DNA of 6,934 bases from Candidatus Nanopelagicales bacterium. GTDB taxonomy: Bacteria; Actinomycetota; Actinomycetes; S36-B12; UBA5976. Location: assembly GCA_021742025.1 (NCBI GenBank), contig JAIOWT010000052.1, forward strand, positions 1 through 6,934, read 5' to 3'. The first letter of the stretch is position 1. Each line of letters starts with the position of its first letter. The position numbers were made by a program, and so were the translations under genes. Positions 1 through 6,934 of this stretch are shown here, one piece after another. Below the pieces are notes generated by a model. It did no database searches. It worked only from the letters and a program-made list of their open reading frames with translations, and was not told the DNA's origin.

Positions 1-336
1 GGCTTCTTCATCCCCGCTGATGATGTCTGGTTCAATTCCAAGTCGAGCCACGATGCCATCAACAAACTCACCTCGATTTGAAACGTCTCGACTTGCACTA
101 GTTGCGACAAACCGGACCTTCTCAGGCTGATGCGTTTGGATCAACTCGGCGTACGTATCGATTGCCGCAAAAGTTCGAGCTAAAGCGGCCTGGGAGAATT
201 CACCAGTCTTATCTACGCCTTCACCCAGCCGAACGATAACCATAGTGCGCACGACATCGGTCAATTTTCCATTTTCGACATCGGCAATCAAAAGCCGAAT
301 TGAATTTGTGCCGCAATCAATTGCTGCCACTCTCAA
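1..336 (-). CDS. ppx: Ppx/GppA family phosphatase, N-terminal fragment (runs off the left edge)
   Basis: This is the start of an exopolyphosphatase/guanosine pentaphosphate phosphohydrolase, a cytoplasmic enzyme that removes terminal phosphate from polyphosphate and, in some members, converts pppGpp to ppGpp. The 112 visible codons carry the family's N-terminal ASKHA-type phosphate-binding loop DCGTNSIRLL (residues 7-16), the second conserved block ATSASRD (78-84) and SGDEEA (107-112). The last block is equivalent to the region holding the catalytic glutamate in E. coli Ppx. I chose the TTG at 336 because a strong GGAGGTG lies 6 nt upstream and the protein then begins MRVAAIDCGTNS, as is usual. 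In-frame GTG codons at 351 and 345 overlap that ribosome site and are less likely. The start overlaps the end of the DUF501 gene by 20 nt, suggesting translational coupling. The family is certain; whether polyphosphate or pppGpp is the main substrate cannot be told from this fragment. The reading frame is open to the window edge. Confidence 0.95.
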   Translation of the reverse strand, partial: MRVAAIDCGTNSIRLLIADVENGKLTDVVRTMVIVRLGEGVDKTGEFSQAALARTFAAIDTYAELIQTHQPEKVRFVATSASRDVSNRGEFVDGIVARLGIEPDIISGDEEA

Positions 337-823
337 TGTCTTCACCTCCACATGGTCCCGTCTGTCCCCAGTCTTTCAGCATGGCTAGCGCAATATCTCC
401 TACAGGATTTACGCCTGGTCCAGCCGCGAGTGAATGGCCAATCAAAACGTGTAGGCACTTCACGCGAGTTGGCATTCCGCCAGCGCTTATCCCAGCAATT
501 TCTTCCACATGTTCAATCGCTTCTCGCTGCGCCAAATAAACCTCGTGCGCAGCCTCATAGCCTGCAGCCAACTCGGGGTCTGAGGCAATTGCGTCCGCCA
601 ACTCTTTCATCACACCATTTGCTTCGAGGGTTCCGATTGCTCCAGTGGCCTTAGGGCACGTCATGTAATAAAGCGTCGGAAATGGTGTGCCATCATCCAA
701 GCGAGGTGATGTTTTCAAAACATCTGGTTGTCCACAAGAGCAGCGATGTGCGACTTCAATCACGCTTCTTGGGTCGCGTCCTAATTGAGCACGGACTGCT
801 GCAAAGTCTTCTGGAGTAAGCAT
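317..823 (-). CDS. DUF501 domain protein, 168 aa
   Basis: This is a conserved actinobacterial protein of unknown biochemical function (DUF501), characteristically encoded between ftsB/divIC and ppx, as here. Conserved-looking blocks are AHRCSCGQPDV (residues 25-35), DGTPFPTLYYMTCPKA (44-59), IGTLEANG (63-70), EIAGISAGGMPTRVKCLH (108-125) and HSLAAGPGVNP (130-140). Cys28, Cys30, Cys56, Cys123 and His125 could form a metal or redox site; this is inference only. No signal peptide or membrane segment is visible, so it is probably cytoplasmic. I start at the ATG at 823 (MLTPEDF), which fits the usual family N-terminus. The frame also permits a TTG at 856, adding 11 residues inside the ftsB gene. 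No clear Shine-Dalgarno precedes either start. With the ftsB stop codon 4 nt before this ATG, reinitiation by ribosomes finishing ftsB is plausible. The TGA stop lies within the start of the ppx gene. The C-terminal tail after about residue 150 is not recognisable. Confidence 0.93.
   Translation of the reverse strand: MLTPEDFAAVRAQLGRDPRSVIEVAHRCSCGQPDVLKTSPRLDDGTPFPTLYYMTCPKATGAIGTLEANGVMKELADAIASDPELAAGYEAAHEVYLAQREAIEHVEEIAGISAGGMPTRVKCLHVLIGHSLAAGPGVNPVGDIALAMLKDWGQTGPCGGEDIESGSN
343..349 (-). promoter_or_regulatory. Shine-Dalgarno site of the Ppx/GppA gene
   Basis: GGAGGTG on the minus strand, 6 nt before the TTG at 336, is the strongest ribosome binding site in the window. It lies inside the coding sequence of the upstream DUF501 gene and decides the TTG start. 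Confidence 0.75.
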
Positions 824-827
824 CGAG

Positions 828-1271
828 TTACTGAGGTAAGTCGTCGGATTGCACAACTAACGGATCATCAGCTGGTGGTGGATTATCTGCAAGTTTGGTG
901 CTGCTCCACAGCTTGGTGTACCAAGCGGAGTCATCGTTTGGAATTAGTGCGCCAGGTACGCCAGTGATTGCAGTATTGGTCTCTTCGTCAAGCACTACGA
1001 ACCCAATTTCACCTGGGAATACGTAATTCAATCGCTCCCGCGCAAGGGCTTGCAAATAAGCCGGATCAGAAAGTCGAGCCCTTCGATCGATCAAATTATC
1101 AATTTTTGCTTGTTGTGAAACTACTTGTTGTTCTAAATCTTTGATCTCACGACGCTCTTGAATCAGCGCGCGAAGTGGAACCGCCAATGTAAGCATGATG
1201 AAAACGCCCGCAAGTATCATCGCAATTGCGCGCGCATTTATTCTGGGAGTGATCCTTGGAGAAGATGCCAC
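828..1271 (-). CDS. ftsB: FtsB/DivIC-type septum formation initiator, 147 aa
   Basis: This is a bitopic cell-division protein of the FtsB/DivIC family. The family acts with FtsL and FtsQ (DivIB) in the divisome to activate septal peptidoglycan synthesis. The layout fits: a short basic N-terminus (Arg6, Arg10, Arg14), one membrane segment at about residues 15-33, an extracytoplasmic coiled coil at about 37-67 rich in Glu, Gln, Lys and Arg, and then the family hallmark SDPAYLQALARERLNYVFPGE (68-88, as DPxY, ARERL and PGE). The tail after about residue 95 ends in an acidic, proline-rich stretch and looks unstructured. The start is a GTG at 1271, with no strong Shine-Dalgarno. A downstream Met18 is unlikely because it would remove the basic region that sets membrane topology. 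The gene lies 18 nt after eno and 4 nt before DUF501, so it is probably cotranscribed with both. The family is clear; the symbol ftsB rather than divIC is a naming choice. Confidence 0.93.
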   Translation of the reverse strand: MASSPRITPRINARAIAMILAGVFIMLTLAVPLRALIQERREIKDLEQQVVSQQAKIDNLIDRRARLSDPAYLQALARERLNYVFPGEIGFVVLDEETNTAITGVPGALIPNDDSAWYTKLWSSTKLADNPPPADDPLVVQSDDLPQ

Positions 1272-1289
1272 GTCTTAATTGTGCCGTGC

Positions 1290-2579
<1,290 letters not shown>

Positions 2580-2598
2580 TTAGATTCAGAAATTTACT

Positions 2599-2613
2599 GC
2601 GAGATTTCCTCGC
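2599..2613 (-). other. Small perfect hairpin in the eno leader
   Basis: GCGAG, five loop bases and CTCGC form a perfect 5-bp stem in the region between mazG and eno. It is not followed by a T-run in either direction, so it is not a standard intrinsic terminator. If the candidate promoter at 2624-2652 is right, the hairpin lies near the 5' end of the eno mRNA, where it could act as a stabilising leader structure. A stem this short can also arise by chance. Confidence 0.3.
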
Positions 2614-2623
2614 TGGTACTTAA

Positions 2624-2652
2624 AGTCTAGTGATTTTGATTATTCACTCGAA
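2624..2652 (-). promoter_or_regulatory. Candidate promoter for eno and downstream genes
   Basis: TAGACT (2629-2624) fits the TAnnnT pattern of an actinobacterial -10 box. TTCGAG (2652-2647) sits 17 nt upstream but is a poor -35 match (2 of 6 to TTGACA). Transcription would begin near 2617, giving a leader of about 50 nt. The position in the only sizeable intergenic gap, before a gene that must be highly expressed, is the main support. The exact boxes are uncertain. Confidence 0.3.
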
Positions 2653-2665
2653 GAACTTTTGATTA
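2634..2665. repeat. Pair of identical 9-nt direct repeats upstream of eno
   Basis: The minus-strand sequence TAATCAAAA occurs exactly twice, at 2665-2657 (starting with the mazG stop codon) and 2642-2634. The copies are 23 nt apart, about two helical turns. The second lies within the spacer of the candidate eno promoter. They could be a regulator's binding sites, or chance copies in an AT-rich gap. Confidence 0.35.
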
Positions 2666-3316
2666 AAGGCCTTCAGATTCCCGTACTTTAGCGCGATAGC
2701 GCATCATTTCTGCTCGTAAAACTGATTCAGATTCGATGTCGACTTCAAGTGCAAGTTCTGCTGTTGCTACAAGAAGCGCGGCAATCTGGTCTTCAGTGAC
2801 TTCACCAATTAGCTCGCGTAAGGATTCTTTAACTTGCGCATCCCCCGCGGTAATTCCACTGTTTCGGGAACGATAAATCAGTTGCGTTGCTAGTTGCAAT
2901 GCGGGCATCGCCTGAGGAACTCCATCCGTTACTGATTCTCGTTTTTTCTCTTGCTCTTTAATCTTTGCCCAGTTTTCTTCTAGCTCTTCACTTGACGTAA
3001 CCACTAAATCTGTAAACACATGCGGGTGACGTCGCACTAACTTGTCTACAACTCCTTGAGCAATTGCATCCAAAGAAAAAGTTGAGTCCGTTTCCTGAGC
3101 AATTCGTGCGTGGAATACAACCTGCAAAAGCAAGTCACCGAGCTCCTCGCGTAGCGCGCCTAAATCGCCTTGATCCATAGCCTCGAGTGCTTCATAAGTT
3201 TCCTCGAGTAAATATCGCGCTAGGCTCGCGTGAGTTTGTTCGGCATCCCAGGGGCAACCACCAGGGCTTCGAAGTTGATTGATCACCTGTACCAATTGCT
3301 CAACAGGTGAATTCAT
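2663..3316 (-). CDS. mazG: MazG family nucleoside triphosphate pyrophosphohydrolase, 217 aa
   Basis: MazG enzymes hydrolyse (d)NTPs to the monophosphate plus pyrophosphate, cleaning aberrant nucleotides from the pool and, in some bacteria, affecting (p)ppGpp levels. The first half is canonical: CPWDAEQTHASL (21-32), the EExxE metal motif Glu38, Glu39 and Glu42 in LLEETYE, the matching ExxD (Glu58, Asp61) in EELGDLLLQVVFHA (57-70), then RRHPHVF (95-101) and NWAKIKEQEK (115-124). The second half begins with the expected MPALQLATQL block (137-146), but the second EExxE/ExxD pair is not recognisable: around 168-190 there is ELIGEVTEDQIAALLV where the family has an ELGDLL-like stretch. The protein is also shorter than two-domain E. 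coli MazG (263 aa). It probably has one active site set per chain, which is inference. The ATG at 3316 has AGGA about 10 nt upstream. The gene starts 7 nt after the lipoprotein stop codon, so the two are probably cotranscribed. Confidence 0.95.
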   Translation of the reverse strand: MNSPVEQLVQVINQLRSPGGCPWDAEQTHASLARYLLEETYEALEAMDQGDLGALREELGDLLLQVVFHARIAQETDSTFSLDAIAQGVVDKLVRRHPHVFTDLVVTSSEELEENWAKIKEQEKKRESVTDGVPQAMPALQLATQLIYRSRNSGITAGDAQVKESLRELIGEVTEDQIAALLVATAELALEVDIESESVLRAEMMRYRAKVRESEGL

Positions 3317-3323
3317 AATCGAG

Positions 3324-3944
3324 TTATCCTAGTGAAATCGGTAGCGGAACAGACAGTGTTTCATCTCCAGGCGTACTGATGAGATTACTTGGATCCCATT
3401 TTCCAAACCTAGGGTTCAATTCCACACCAAGTTCTTCACTCAAGGCCGTTAAGTAATCAGTCATTGCCAAGAATTGAGTTTGGTTGTCTGCACCTGGTGC
3501 AAGTTTTTCCATCAAAATACGCTGCACCATAACCTCGTACATGAAACCTTCAACGTCGTCTGCTGGTACCGCGTTTTGCGAAACTAGCTGTGCCTCAACA
3601 GATTCTTTCGCATATTGTGCAAAGACTTCGTCTCGATATGCAGCAACATCGCGTTCAGTAACTTTAATGCCTTCACGAGCAACAACTTCTTCGAAAAGTG
3701 AAGCGCGAACAAAATGGTCTACTGCGCGCTGATTGATTTGGATCAAACTTGGAACTTCGGTAATCAGAGTTGGATCAGTAACTTGAATCTGGGCGCGAAC
3801 TTTGTCAACGCGATCTGCAACTGCCGAAGCGGGTATGACTTTGCCGTTGACTACAACGGCGCTACCAGCAAGCTTTGGCGAGTCAGAGCAACCTGTTAGG
3901 ACTGCAACACCGAGAACCATGGCTGCAATTAAACGAAGTTTCAC
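3324..3944 (-). CDS. SurA N-terminal domain-like lipoprotein, 206 aa
   Basis: This is a predicted lipoprotein exported and anchored at the outer face of the cytoplasmic membrane. The N-terminus has a short basic region (KLR), a hydrophobic core at about residues 5-17 and a lipobox LTGC with the lipidated cysteine at position 19. After it comes a SurA-type chaperone pattern: a short strand with VVVNGKVIPASAVADRV (about 30-46), then mainly helices through about residue 150, including LFEEVVAREGIKVTERDV. No parvulin-type peptidyl-prolyl isomerase domain can be seen and the protein is too short for one after the helical part. The C-terminal ELNPRFGKWDP is typical of actinobacterial relatives, followed by a proline-rich tail. 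I prefer the GTG at 3944, which has AAAGGA 6 nt upstream and gives MKLRLIAAM. The frame continues to a TTG at 3959, which would sit on that ribosome site. The substrate is unknown. It lies between mfd and mazG, 7 nt from the latter. The family call rests on pattern similarity. Confidence 0.82.
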   Translation of the reverse strand: MKLRLIAAMVLGVAVLTGCSDSPKLAGSAVVVNGKVIPASAVADRVDKVRAQIQVTDPTLITEVPSLIQINQRAVDHFVRASLFEEVVAREGIKVTERDVAAYRDEVFAQYAKESVEAQLVSQNAVPADDVEGFMYEVMVQRILMEKLAPGADNQTQFLAMTDYLTALSEELGVELNPRFGKWDPSNLISTPGDETLSVPLPISLG

Positions 3945-3948
3945 AGGT

Positions 3949-3963
3949 GTTCCTTTCAAGAAC
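3949..3963 (-). other. Possible hairpin covering the lipoprotein ribosome site
   Basis: On the mRNA strand, GTTCTT pairs with AGGAAC-side bases (four Watson-Crick pairs, one G-U and one T-A, around a 3-base GAA loop). The 3' arm contains the GGA of the Shine-Dalgarno site, so folding could lower translation of the lipoprotein. The stem is short and weak, and no function is shown. Confidence 0.25.
3951..3956 (-). promoter_or_regulatory. Shine-Dalgarno site of the lipoprotein gene
   Basis: AAAGGA on the minus strand, 6 nt before the GTG at 3944, decides that start over the in-frame TTG at 3959. It lies in one arm of a possible hairpin at 3949-3963. Confidence 0.65.
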
Positions 3964-3979
3964 CAACTACTTAATTTTA

Positions 3980-6934
3980 TTAGGTAGATGCAACTGTCGA
4001 TGACACCCAGGTGTTAACCCACTCCACGAGGTCAATATCTGCTGCTTCAGTTGCCGATCCAATCAAGGCACCCTTGGGGCGAGGCACCACAATCGTACGA
4101 GTTGCAGGCTTTATGACAGATCCTGGATACAACCGGTTTAAGCGCAGCACTTTAGATTCCGGTAGCTCAACTGGGGAAAACTTCACGTGACTAGACGTGG
4201 CTATCACTTCTGTGATGCCAACTGCCTGCAATGAGACGCGCAATCTGGCAATCGAAACTAGGGTCTCGACCGGAGCTGGCATCGAACCGTATCGGTCGGC
4301 CAATTCTTCAACTACGCCAGTTACGTCTTCATTAGTTCTGGCGTCGGCCAGTCTTCGATATGCCTCGAGACGCAGTCTTTCTTCTGGAACATAGTTGTGT
4401 GGCAAGTGCGCATCCACTGGCAGTTCAACTTTCACGATCTCTTCCGCGATTGCTGCGCCACCGGTTTTCACTTCTTCAACAGCTTCACTAACGAGTCGTA
4501 CGTATAAATCAAATCCCACATCAGCGATGTGTCCACTTTGCTCGCCACCAAGTAAGTTGCCAGCGCCACGAATCTCAAGATCCTTCATTGCAACCGCCAT
4601 GCCAGATCCCAAATCAGTGTGAGCAGCAATAGTAGAAAGTCGATCGTGAGCGTTTTCACTTAGCGGCTTATCTGGTGAATACAAGAAGTAGGCGTAACCA
4701 CGCTCGCGGCTTCGGCCAACACGACCACGCAACTGATGTAACTGGGAAAGACCAAATGTGTCAGCGCGATCAACAATCAAGGTGTTTGCATTTGGAATGT
4801 CTAGGCCGCTTTCAATGATGGTTGTGGAAACCAGAATGTCGTATTTGTGTTCCCAAAAATCAACAATGATTTGTTCGAGTGTGGTTTCGTTCATTTGCCC
4901 ATGAGCCACGGCGATCCGTGCTTCTGGAACTAGTTCAGCCAATTTACTGGCTACTCGATTAATGCTTTCTACGCGATTATGGACAAAGAAGATTTGTCCT
5001 TCGCGAATTAGTTCCCGGTGAATTGCAGCCGTAATAAATTTTTCATCGTATGGTCCAACCGTTGTTAAAACCGGATGGCGCTCTTCTGGCGGTGTTTGAA
5101 TCGTCGACATCTCGCGCAGACCGGTGACAGCCATTTCCAAAGTTCGTGGGATTGGAGTTGCCGACATAGTAAGCATGTCAACATTCGTACGAAGTGCCTT
5201 CAAATGCTCTTTATGCTCCACACCAAATCTTTGTTCTTCATCGACAATCACTAACCCAAGATCCTTGAAGCGAACTTCCGGATTGAACAGACGATGTGTG
5301 CCGATCACTATGTCTATCGATCCCTCAGTGATTCCACTGATTACTTCACGCACCTGGGCATCTGATTGGAATCGTGAAAGCGCAGCTAACTTAACGGGGA
5401 ATTGGGCGTATCTGCGCGAGAAAGTTTCAAAGTGCTGTTGCACCAAAAGTGTGGTGGGAACCAGAATTGCCACTTGCTTGCCATCTTGGACCGCTTTAAA
5501 GGCTGCTCGAACTGCAATTTCAGTTTTTCCATAACCGACATCGCCGCACACCAAGCGATCCATTGGAATGTCATTTTCCATATCGCGCTTAACTTCATCG
5601 ATGGTTACAAGCTGGTCTGGAGTTTCGACATATTCAAAAGCATCTTCGAGTTCGCGCTGCCATGGGCTATCGGGCGAAAATGCGAATCCTTTACTCGCCA
5701 TCCGCGCGGCATAAAGTCGAATCAACTCACCAGCAATCTGTCTGACGGCTCGTCGCGCTCGCGATTTAGTTGCTGCCCAATCACCACCACCAAGGCGATT
5801 GAGTGAGGGTGCTTCCCCACCGACATACCTTGTAACTTGATCAAGTTGGTCGCTTGGAACATAAAGTCGATCACCACGTTGTCCACGCTTACTCGCGGCG
5901 TATTCAATTACTAAGTATTCACGCGTGGCGTTAGCAACAGTTCGCTGAGACATCTCGATGTACTTGCCGACACCGTGCTGTTCGTGAACTACATAATCAC
6001 CGCTCTTTAACGTAAGTGGATCAATTACGACCCGACGTTTACTAGGTAATGAGCGATTTTCTTTTGAGGCGTCGCGACTGCCAAATAGATCAACTTCGGT
6101 AACTAATATCAATTTGGCAGATTTAATGTTTATGCCTGATTCTTGATGGCCGACAGTAACTTCAATAACTTCATCCGTTAGACCAACAGTTAGTTCTTCA
6201 GTCTGACGAGCGGGAATTCCCAACTCCATCAGAGTTGCGACTAAACGTTCAGTTGATCCATGACCTGCCATCGAAACAGTTACTCGCGAGCCGGCTTTCC
6301 ACCAAGTGCGAATGTCCGATACAAATTCTTCTACTTTGGAGCGATAACTTGGAGTTGCCTCTACATCTGGCGACTCATCTAGCGGTCCAGCTAATGTCGT
6401 CAGACCGAGCCAGGCATGTGAATTGTTGCTATCCCGAAGTTCACGATAATCGCGGAAGGCACTGGCCTCTAGGTCAATCGGTGAAACATTTCCCGCTGTT
6501 GCGTTGCTCCATGAAGCCTCGAGGAATTCAGCGCTTGTGGAAACCAATTCATGAGCCCTAGTTTCCAAGCGCTCTGGCTCGGACTCGATGATGACGGCTT
6601 TCGCATCGATCACGTCGATCAGCATTTCAAGTTTGGGAACCAAGACCGGAATCAAACTTTCCATACCTTCGGCTGCGATTCCAGCGGCAATCTTTTCCAG
6701 CATTTCGGATAACTCTGGATGCGCTCCGATCAGGCTTGCTGCTTTAGCAGCCACGGCATCAGTTATCAAAAGTTCTCGACATGCAGTTGCAAAAATTCGA
6801 TCCACTGCGATTCCAAGCGAACGTTGATCTGCGATCGAGAAGGCGCGAATTTCTTCGACGGTGTCTCCCCAGAACTCAACACGTAATGGATGCTCTAACG
6901 CAGGTGGAAATAGATCAACAATGCCACCGCGAAC
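3980..6934 (-). CDS. mfd: Transcription-repair coupling factor Mfd, N-terminally truncated by the window edge (984 aa visible)
   Basis: Mfd is an ATP-driven DNA translocase that removes RNA polymerase stalled at lesions and recruits UvrA for nucleotide excision repair. The frame is open to the right edge: upstream of the GTG at 6805 it still reads VRGGIVDLFPPALEHPLRVE and WGDTVEEIRAFS, a conserved Mfd N-terminal block, so that GTG is not the start. By comparison with full Mfd (about 1150-1200 aa), some 150-200 residues are missing. In order there are the UvrB-like N-terminal region (to about residue 150), a linker region, the CarD-like RNA polymerase interaction domain with SGDYVVHEQHGVGKY (about 310-373), and helicase motifs: Walker A GDVGYGKTE (464-472), DEEQ (565-568), SATPIPRT (591-598), STTIIESGLDIP (703-714) and QLRGRVGRS (734-742). 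The C-terminal TRCF/D7 domain is at about 838-938, including EERLRLEAYRRLA. No lesion is seen in the visible part. It ends TAATAA, 35 nt before the lipoprotein start. Confidence 0.99.
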   Translation of the reverse strand, partial: VRGGIVDLFPPALEHPLRVEFWGDTVEEIRAFSIADQRSLGIAVDRIFATACRELLITDAVAAKAASLIGAHPELSEMLEKIAAGIAAEGMESLIPVLVPKLEMLIDVIDAKAVIIESEPERLETRAHELVSTSAEFLEASWSNATAGNVSPIDLEASAFRDYRELRDSNNSHAWLGLTTLAGPLDESPDVEATPSYRSKVEEFVSDIRTWWKAGSRVTVSMAGHGSTERLVATLMELGIPARQTEELTVGLTDEVIEVTVGHQESGINIKSAKLILVTEVDLFGSRDASKENRSLPSKRRVVIDPLTLKSGDYVVHEQHGVGKYIEMSQRTVANATREYLVIEYAASKRGQRGDRLYVPSDQLDQVTRYVGGEAPSLNRLGGGDWAATKSRARRAVRQIAGELIRLYAARMASKGFAFSPDSPWQRELEDAFEYVETPDQLVTIDEVKRDMENDIPMDRLVCGDVGYGKTEIAVRAAFKAVQDGKQVAILVPTTLLVQQHFETFSRRYAQFPVKLAALSRFQSDAQVREVISGITEGSIDIVIGTHRLFNPEVRFKDLGLVIVDEEQRFGVEHKEHLKALRTNVDMLTMSATPIPRTLEMAVTGLREMSTIQTPPEERHPVLTTVGPYDEKFITAAIHRELIREGQIFFVHNRVESINRVASKLAELVPEARIAVAHGQMNETTLEQIIVDFWEHKYDILVSTTIIESGLDIPNANTLIVDRADTFGLSQLHQLRGRVGRSRERGYAYFLYSPDKPLSENAHDRLSTIAAHTDLGSGMAVAMKDLEIRGAGNLLGGEQSGHIADVGFDLYVRLVSEAVEEVKTGGAAIAEEIVKVELPVDAHLPHNYVPEERLRLEAYRRLADARTNEDVTGVVEELADRYGSMPAPVETLVSIARLRVSLQAVGITEVIATSSHVKFSPVELPESKVLRLNRLYPGSVIKPATRTIVVPRPKGALIGSATEAADIDLVEWVNTWVSSTVAST

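Noticed and set aside
352..654. Plus-strand open frame of 100 codons opposite DUF501
   Set aside because: The minus-strand DUF501 protein explains this stretch fully. The plus-strand product has no recognisable motif.
3974..4000. TAAAAT (-10-like) with TCGACA (-35-like) at the end of mfd, a possible promoter for the lipoprotein
   Set aside because: Each hexamer matches consensus at 5 of 6 positions, but the spacer is only 15 nt and the -35 box is inside conserved-frame mfd coding sequence. Not strong enough to call without expression data.
4004..4015. Inverted repeat ACACC/GGTGT near the mfd 3' end, a possible terminator
   Set aside because: It lies inside the mfd coding sequence, has only a 2-base centre and lacks a following T-run.
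5124..5806. Two long overlapping open frames on the plus strand (about 135 codons each)
   Set aside because: They lie wholly antisense to the helicase core of mfd, overlap each other in different frames, and have Ser/Cys-rich or irregular composition with no recognisable domain. They are shadows of the mfd coding pattern.
6235..6561. Plus-strand open frame of 108 codons
   Set aside because: It is antisense to conserved mfd sequence, shows no domain, and has no convincing ribosome site. Chance frame.
3980..6805. Taking the GTG at 6805 as the true start of mfd (941 aa)
   Set aside because: The frame stays open upstream to the window edge and encodes a well-known conserved Mfd block (VRGGIVDLFPP), so the gene continues beyond the window.

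Overview
The window is a compact, wholly minus-strand stretch of bacterial chromosome with seven genes. Read in the direction of transcription (high to low coordinates) they are: the 3' part of mfd (6934 to 3980), a SurA-like lipoprotein (3944 to 3324), mazG (3316 to 2663), enolase eno (2567 to 1290), an FtsB/DivIC-type septum protein (1271 to 828), a DUF501 protein (823 to 317) and the first 112 codons of a Ppx/GppA phosphatase (336 to 1). The order eno, ftsB/divIC, DUF501, ppx is a well-known actinobacterial arrangement, and DUF501 is typical of that phylum. The sampled lines run from about 43 to 57 % GC, low to moderate for Actinobacteria. Together with very short intergenic gaps and frequent GTG/TTG starts, this suggests a streamlined actinobacterium, for example a freshwater planktonic lineage. 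That placement is inference; no rRNA or other taxonomic marker is present.

Layout: mfd enters from the right edge already open and lacks its N-terminus. A 35-nt gap separates it from the lipoprotein gene, and 7 nt separate that from mazG. The only sizeable gap, 95 nt at 2568-2662, lies between mazG and eno. It holds a candidate promoter, a duplicated 9-nt element and a small hairpin. Downstream, eno, ftsB, DUF501 and ppx are packed with gaps of 18 nt, 4 nt and a 20-nt overlap, which suggests one transcript with translational coupling. No stretch above 100 nt lacks a gene. I see no RNA gene, mobile element, CRISPR array or strong intrinsic terminator.

Functionally this is housekeeping: transcription-coupled repair (Mfd), nucleotide-pool cleaning (MazG), an envelope lipoprotein of chaperone type, glycolysis (Eno), cell division (FtsB) and polyphosphate/(p)ppGpp turnover (Ppx/GppA). 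I found no convincing novel system. Points worth a second look are the degenerate second half of MazG, the lipoprotein without a visible isomerase domain, the repeat and hairpin upstream of eno, and a hairpin that could mask the lipoprotein's ribosome binding site.
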